From the NCBI GenBank assembly GCA_003542935.1, contig DPJQ01000083.1, positions 2,539-10,150 of the forward strand: DNA of 7,612 nt. Direction: 5' to 3'. The stretch comes from Lachnospiraceae bacterium. Its GTDB lineage: Bacteria; Bacillota; Clostridia; Lachnospirales; Lachnospiraceae. The position numbers and the translations under genes are program-made. Below are positions 5,895 through 7,612 of this stretch, one piece after another. The notes beneath the pieces were generated by a model. It saw nothing but the letters and a program-made list of their open reading frames with translations. It did not search any database and was not told the DNA's origin. Within the stretch, counting starts at the first letter, position 1; the number at the start of each line of letters is the position of its first letter.

Positions 5895-5930
5895 CGTGAA
5901 AAGTTCACGCAACAGGGGAACAAAACCCTG
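5895..5930 (+). other. Two small hairpins in the tex 5' leader
   Basis: CGTGAA (5895-5900) and TTCACG (5904-5909) form a perfect 6-bp stem with a 3-base loop. CAGGG (5913-5917) and CCCTG (5926-5930) form a 5-bp stem with an 8-base loop right after it. Neither is followed by a T-tract, so they do not look like terminators. A role in transcript stability or leader regulation is possible but not shown. Confidence 0.4.
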
Positions 5931-5990
5931 ACTGGCCGTCGGGGATATGGCCCACAGATAGACTGTATTTATAGAAAGGAAGAGATATCC

Positions 5991-7612
5991 ATGGATATAC
6001 TTGCGAAACTGACAGAGGAATTACAGATCAAACGCTGGCAGACGGAGGCGGCGGTGAACCTGATCGATGAGGGCAATACAATTCCGTTTATAGCGCGATA
6101 CAGAAAAGAAAAGACAGGTTCCCTGAATGACGAGACGCTGCGGAACTTAAATGAGCGTCTGGCCTATCTGCGAAATCTGGAAGAGAAAAAAACTCAGGCC
6201 ATTTCCGCCATCGAGGAGCAGGGGAAGCTGACGGAAGAATTAAAAGCGGCCATTGAAAAAGCGGAGACCATGGTGGCCGTGGAGGACCTGTACAGGCCTT
6301 TCCGTCCCAAGCGCAGGACACGGGCGCTGATCGCCCGGGAAAAGGGACTGGAGCCTCTGGCCAAGCTGGCGCTTTCCCAGAAAACCGGCGATCTGGAAAC
6401 GGCCGCGGCTGCCTATATCTCGGAAGAAAAGGGTGTGGCGACTGCCCGGGAGGCTTTGGACGGAGCTTCCGATATACTGGCGGAGCAGGTGTCCGACGAT
6501 GCGGATGTGCGTGCCCAGCTCCGTAAGCTGACCATGCGGGAAGGGCTTCTGACCACGGAGGCGAAGGACGAGAAAGTTCAATCCGTCTATGAGATGTACT
6601 ATCATTTTGAGGAGCCGGTGGCGAAACTGGCCGGACATCGGGTGCTGGCCATTAACCGGGGCGAGAAGGAAAAAATGCTGACCGTGCGTCTGGATGCCCC
6701 GGTGGAACGGATCCAGGAGTGGCTGAAACGGCGGTATATCCGGAAAAACGAGCCGAATACCACCGCGTTTCTGACAGAGATGCTGGTGGACAGCTATCAG
6801 CGGCTGATCGCTCCGGCCATTGAGCGGGATATCCGGAATGAGCTCACGGAGAAAGCCGAGGACGGAGCTATCCATGTGTTTGGCAAAAATCTGAACCAGC
6901 TGCTGATGCAGCCTCCCATTGCGGGGGAGGTGGTACTGGGCTGGGATCCCGCTTTCCGCACGGGCTGTAAACTGGCTGTGGTGGATCCCACGGGGAAAGT
7001 GCTGGACACCACGGTCATCTATCCTACGGCACCCACAACCCCGGCGAAGATCGCCGCCGCCAAGGACACGCTGAAAAAACTTATCCGCAAATATCACATC
7101 ACCTTGATCTCCCTGGGGAACGGCACGGCTTCCCGTGAGTCTGAGGCAGTGATCGTGGAGCTTTTGAAAGAAATTCCCGAGAAGGTGGCCTACGTAATCA
7201 CCAATGAGGCGGGGGCCAGCGTTTACTCGGCCAGCAAGCTGGCTACCGAGGAATTTCCCCAGTTTGACGTGGGACAGAGAAGCGCTGCCTCCATCGCCCG
7301 CCGGGTGCAGGATCCCCTGGCGGAGCTGGTGAAGATCGATCCGAAGGCTATCGGCGTGGGCCAGTACCAGCACGATATGAACCAGAAAAAACTGGGGGAC
7401 GCCCTGGAGGGCGTGGTGGAGGACTGTGTAAACCAGGTGGGTGTGGATCTGAATACGGCCTCGGCTTCCCTGCTGGAATACATATCCGGTGTGTCAAAAC
7501 CGGTAGCAAAAAATATCGTAGCCTACCGGGAGGCCAACGGGCGGTTCATGAGCCGGAAGGAGCTTCTGAAAGTGCCGAAACTGGGACCGAAAGCCTTTGA
7601 GCAGTGCGCCGG
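5991..7612 (+). CDS. tex: Tex, RNA-binding transcription accessory protein (3' end beyond window)
   Basis: The 540 visible codons are an open Tex frame that leaves the window; full-length Tex is usually above 700 residues, so the C-terminal S1 RNA-binding domain is missing here only because of the edge. The N-terminal helical Tex region (about 1-200) includes IPFIARYRKEKTGSL (31-45) and VEDLYRPFRPKRRTRA (97-112). The YqgF/RuvC-like domain (about 314-445) starts at VLGWDPAFRTGCKLAVVD with Asp319 and contains SLGNGTASRESE and TNEAGASVYSAS. GVGQYQHDMNQKKL (455-468) and the helix-hairpin-helix region from VSKPVAKNIVAYREANG to VPKLGPKAFEQCA are diagnostic. Tex binds nucleic acid, associates with the transcription machinery and affects expression of toxins and other genes in some bacteria. 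The start has an AAGGAAGAG ribosome site about 5 bases upstream and a strong promoter at 5816-5844. Confidence 0.96.
   Translation, partial: MDILAKLTEELQIKRWQTEAAVNLIDEGNTIPFIARYRKEKTGSLNDETLRNLNERLAYLRNLEEKKTQAISAIEEQGKLTEELKAAIEKAETMVAVEDLYRPFRPKRRTRALIAREKGLEPLAKLALSQKTGDLETAAAAYISEEKGVATAREALDGASDILAEQVSDDADVRAQLRKLTMREGLLTTEAKDEKVQSVYEMYYHFEEPVAKLAGHRVLAINRGEKEKMLTVRLDAPVERIQEWLKRRYIRKNEPNTTAFLTEMLVDSYQRLIAPAIERDIRNELTEKAEDGAIHVFGKNLNQLLMQPPIAGEVVLGWDPAFRTGCKLAVVDPTGKVLDTTVIYPTAPTTPAKIAAAKDTLKKLIRKYHITLISLGNGTASRESEAVIVELLKEIPEKVAYVITNEAGASVYSASKLATEEFPQFDVGQRSAASIARRVQDPLAELVKIDPKAIGVGQYQHDMNQKKLGDALEGVVEDCVNQVGVDLNTASASLLEYISGVSKPVAKNIVAYREANGRFMSRKELLKVPKLGPKAFEQCA

Larger units (their letters stand above)
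5613..5990. other. Divergent intergenic region between the phospholipase C-like gene and tex
   Basis: These 378 bases hold no gene I can support. They contain the ribosome site and promoter of the minus-strand phospholipase C-like gene (5618-5623, 5693-5721), an interrupted palindrome (5651-5689), the tex promoter (5816-5844) and a tex leader with small hairpins (5895-5930). The stretch 5722-5815 shows nothing recognisable. Confidence 0.7.

Noticed and set aside
5704..5931. Plus-strand 75-codon open frame in the intergenic region before tex
   Set aside because: It begins at a non-ATG start with no ribosome site, overlaps the phospholipase C-like -35 element, contains the tex promoter and leader hairpins, and has no recognisable protein character.
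6240..7373. Long minus-strand open frame of 377 codons opposite tex
   Set aside because: It is antisense to the unmistakable tex coding frame. Its His-, Gln- and Gly-rich composition is typical of the reverse of a GC-rich coding sequence, and it lacks any family motif.

Overview
The window looks like a chromosomal segment from a Gram-positive, low-to-mid GC anaerobe of the class Clostridia, most likely Lachnospiraceae-like. This rests on protein style (a BcrA/LanF-type ABC ATPase next to an OmpR-type two-component system, a UMF1-family MFS carrier, a Zn-dependent phospholipase C-like protein, Tex), on strong GGAGG-type ribosome binding sites and on sigma-A-like promoters. Base composition is roughly half GC by eye. 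No rRNA, tRNA, CRISPR array, insertion sequence or phage gene is visible.

Left module (1-3070): a divergent regulatory and transport locus. On the minus strand is a LanF/BcrA-type ABC ATPase. Its stop codon overlaps the ATG of a further gene that leaves the window at base 1, probably the permease. On the plus strand are a response regulator and a sensor histidine kinase separated by one base. The 195-bp intergenic region holds CTTACAT-type direct repeats spaced on an 11-bp period (845-884). This is the geometry expected for an OmpR/PhoB-family operator, and it sits over the -35 region of a candidate promoter for the ABC operon. The simplest model is that the kinase senses an extracellular compound, possibly an antimicrobial peptide, and the regulator activates the transporter. 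The ATPase carries Glu in place of the Q-loop Gln, as LanF immunity ATPases do.

Middle module (3129-5612): three minus-strand genes that may be co-transcribed in the order phospholipase C-like protein, UMF1-family MFS carrier, and a 101-residue secreted or membrane-anchored protein of unknown function. The small protein has a signal peptide and a C-terminal membrane segment with a charged tail, resembling a degenerate sortase substrate. It converges on the histidine kinase gene, and I see no convincing terminator between them.

Right module (5613-7612): a 378-bp divergent intergenic region with a good sigma-A promoter (TTGACA, 17 bp, TATGGT) and a hairpin-bearing leader in front of tex. On the other strand is a weaker promoter for the phospholipase-like gene, with an interrupted palindrome across its expected transcription start. 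tex, encoding an RNA-binding transcription accessory protein, starts at 5991 and runs off the right edge before its S1 domain.

Most of the window is ordinary housekeeping or accessory content. The least explained items are the phased operator in the divergent region, the small secreted protein, and the palindrome in front of the phospholipase-like gene. I did not find a clearly novel multi-gene system.
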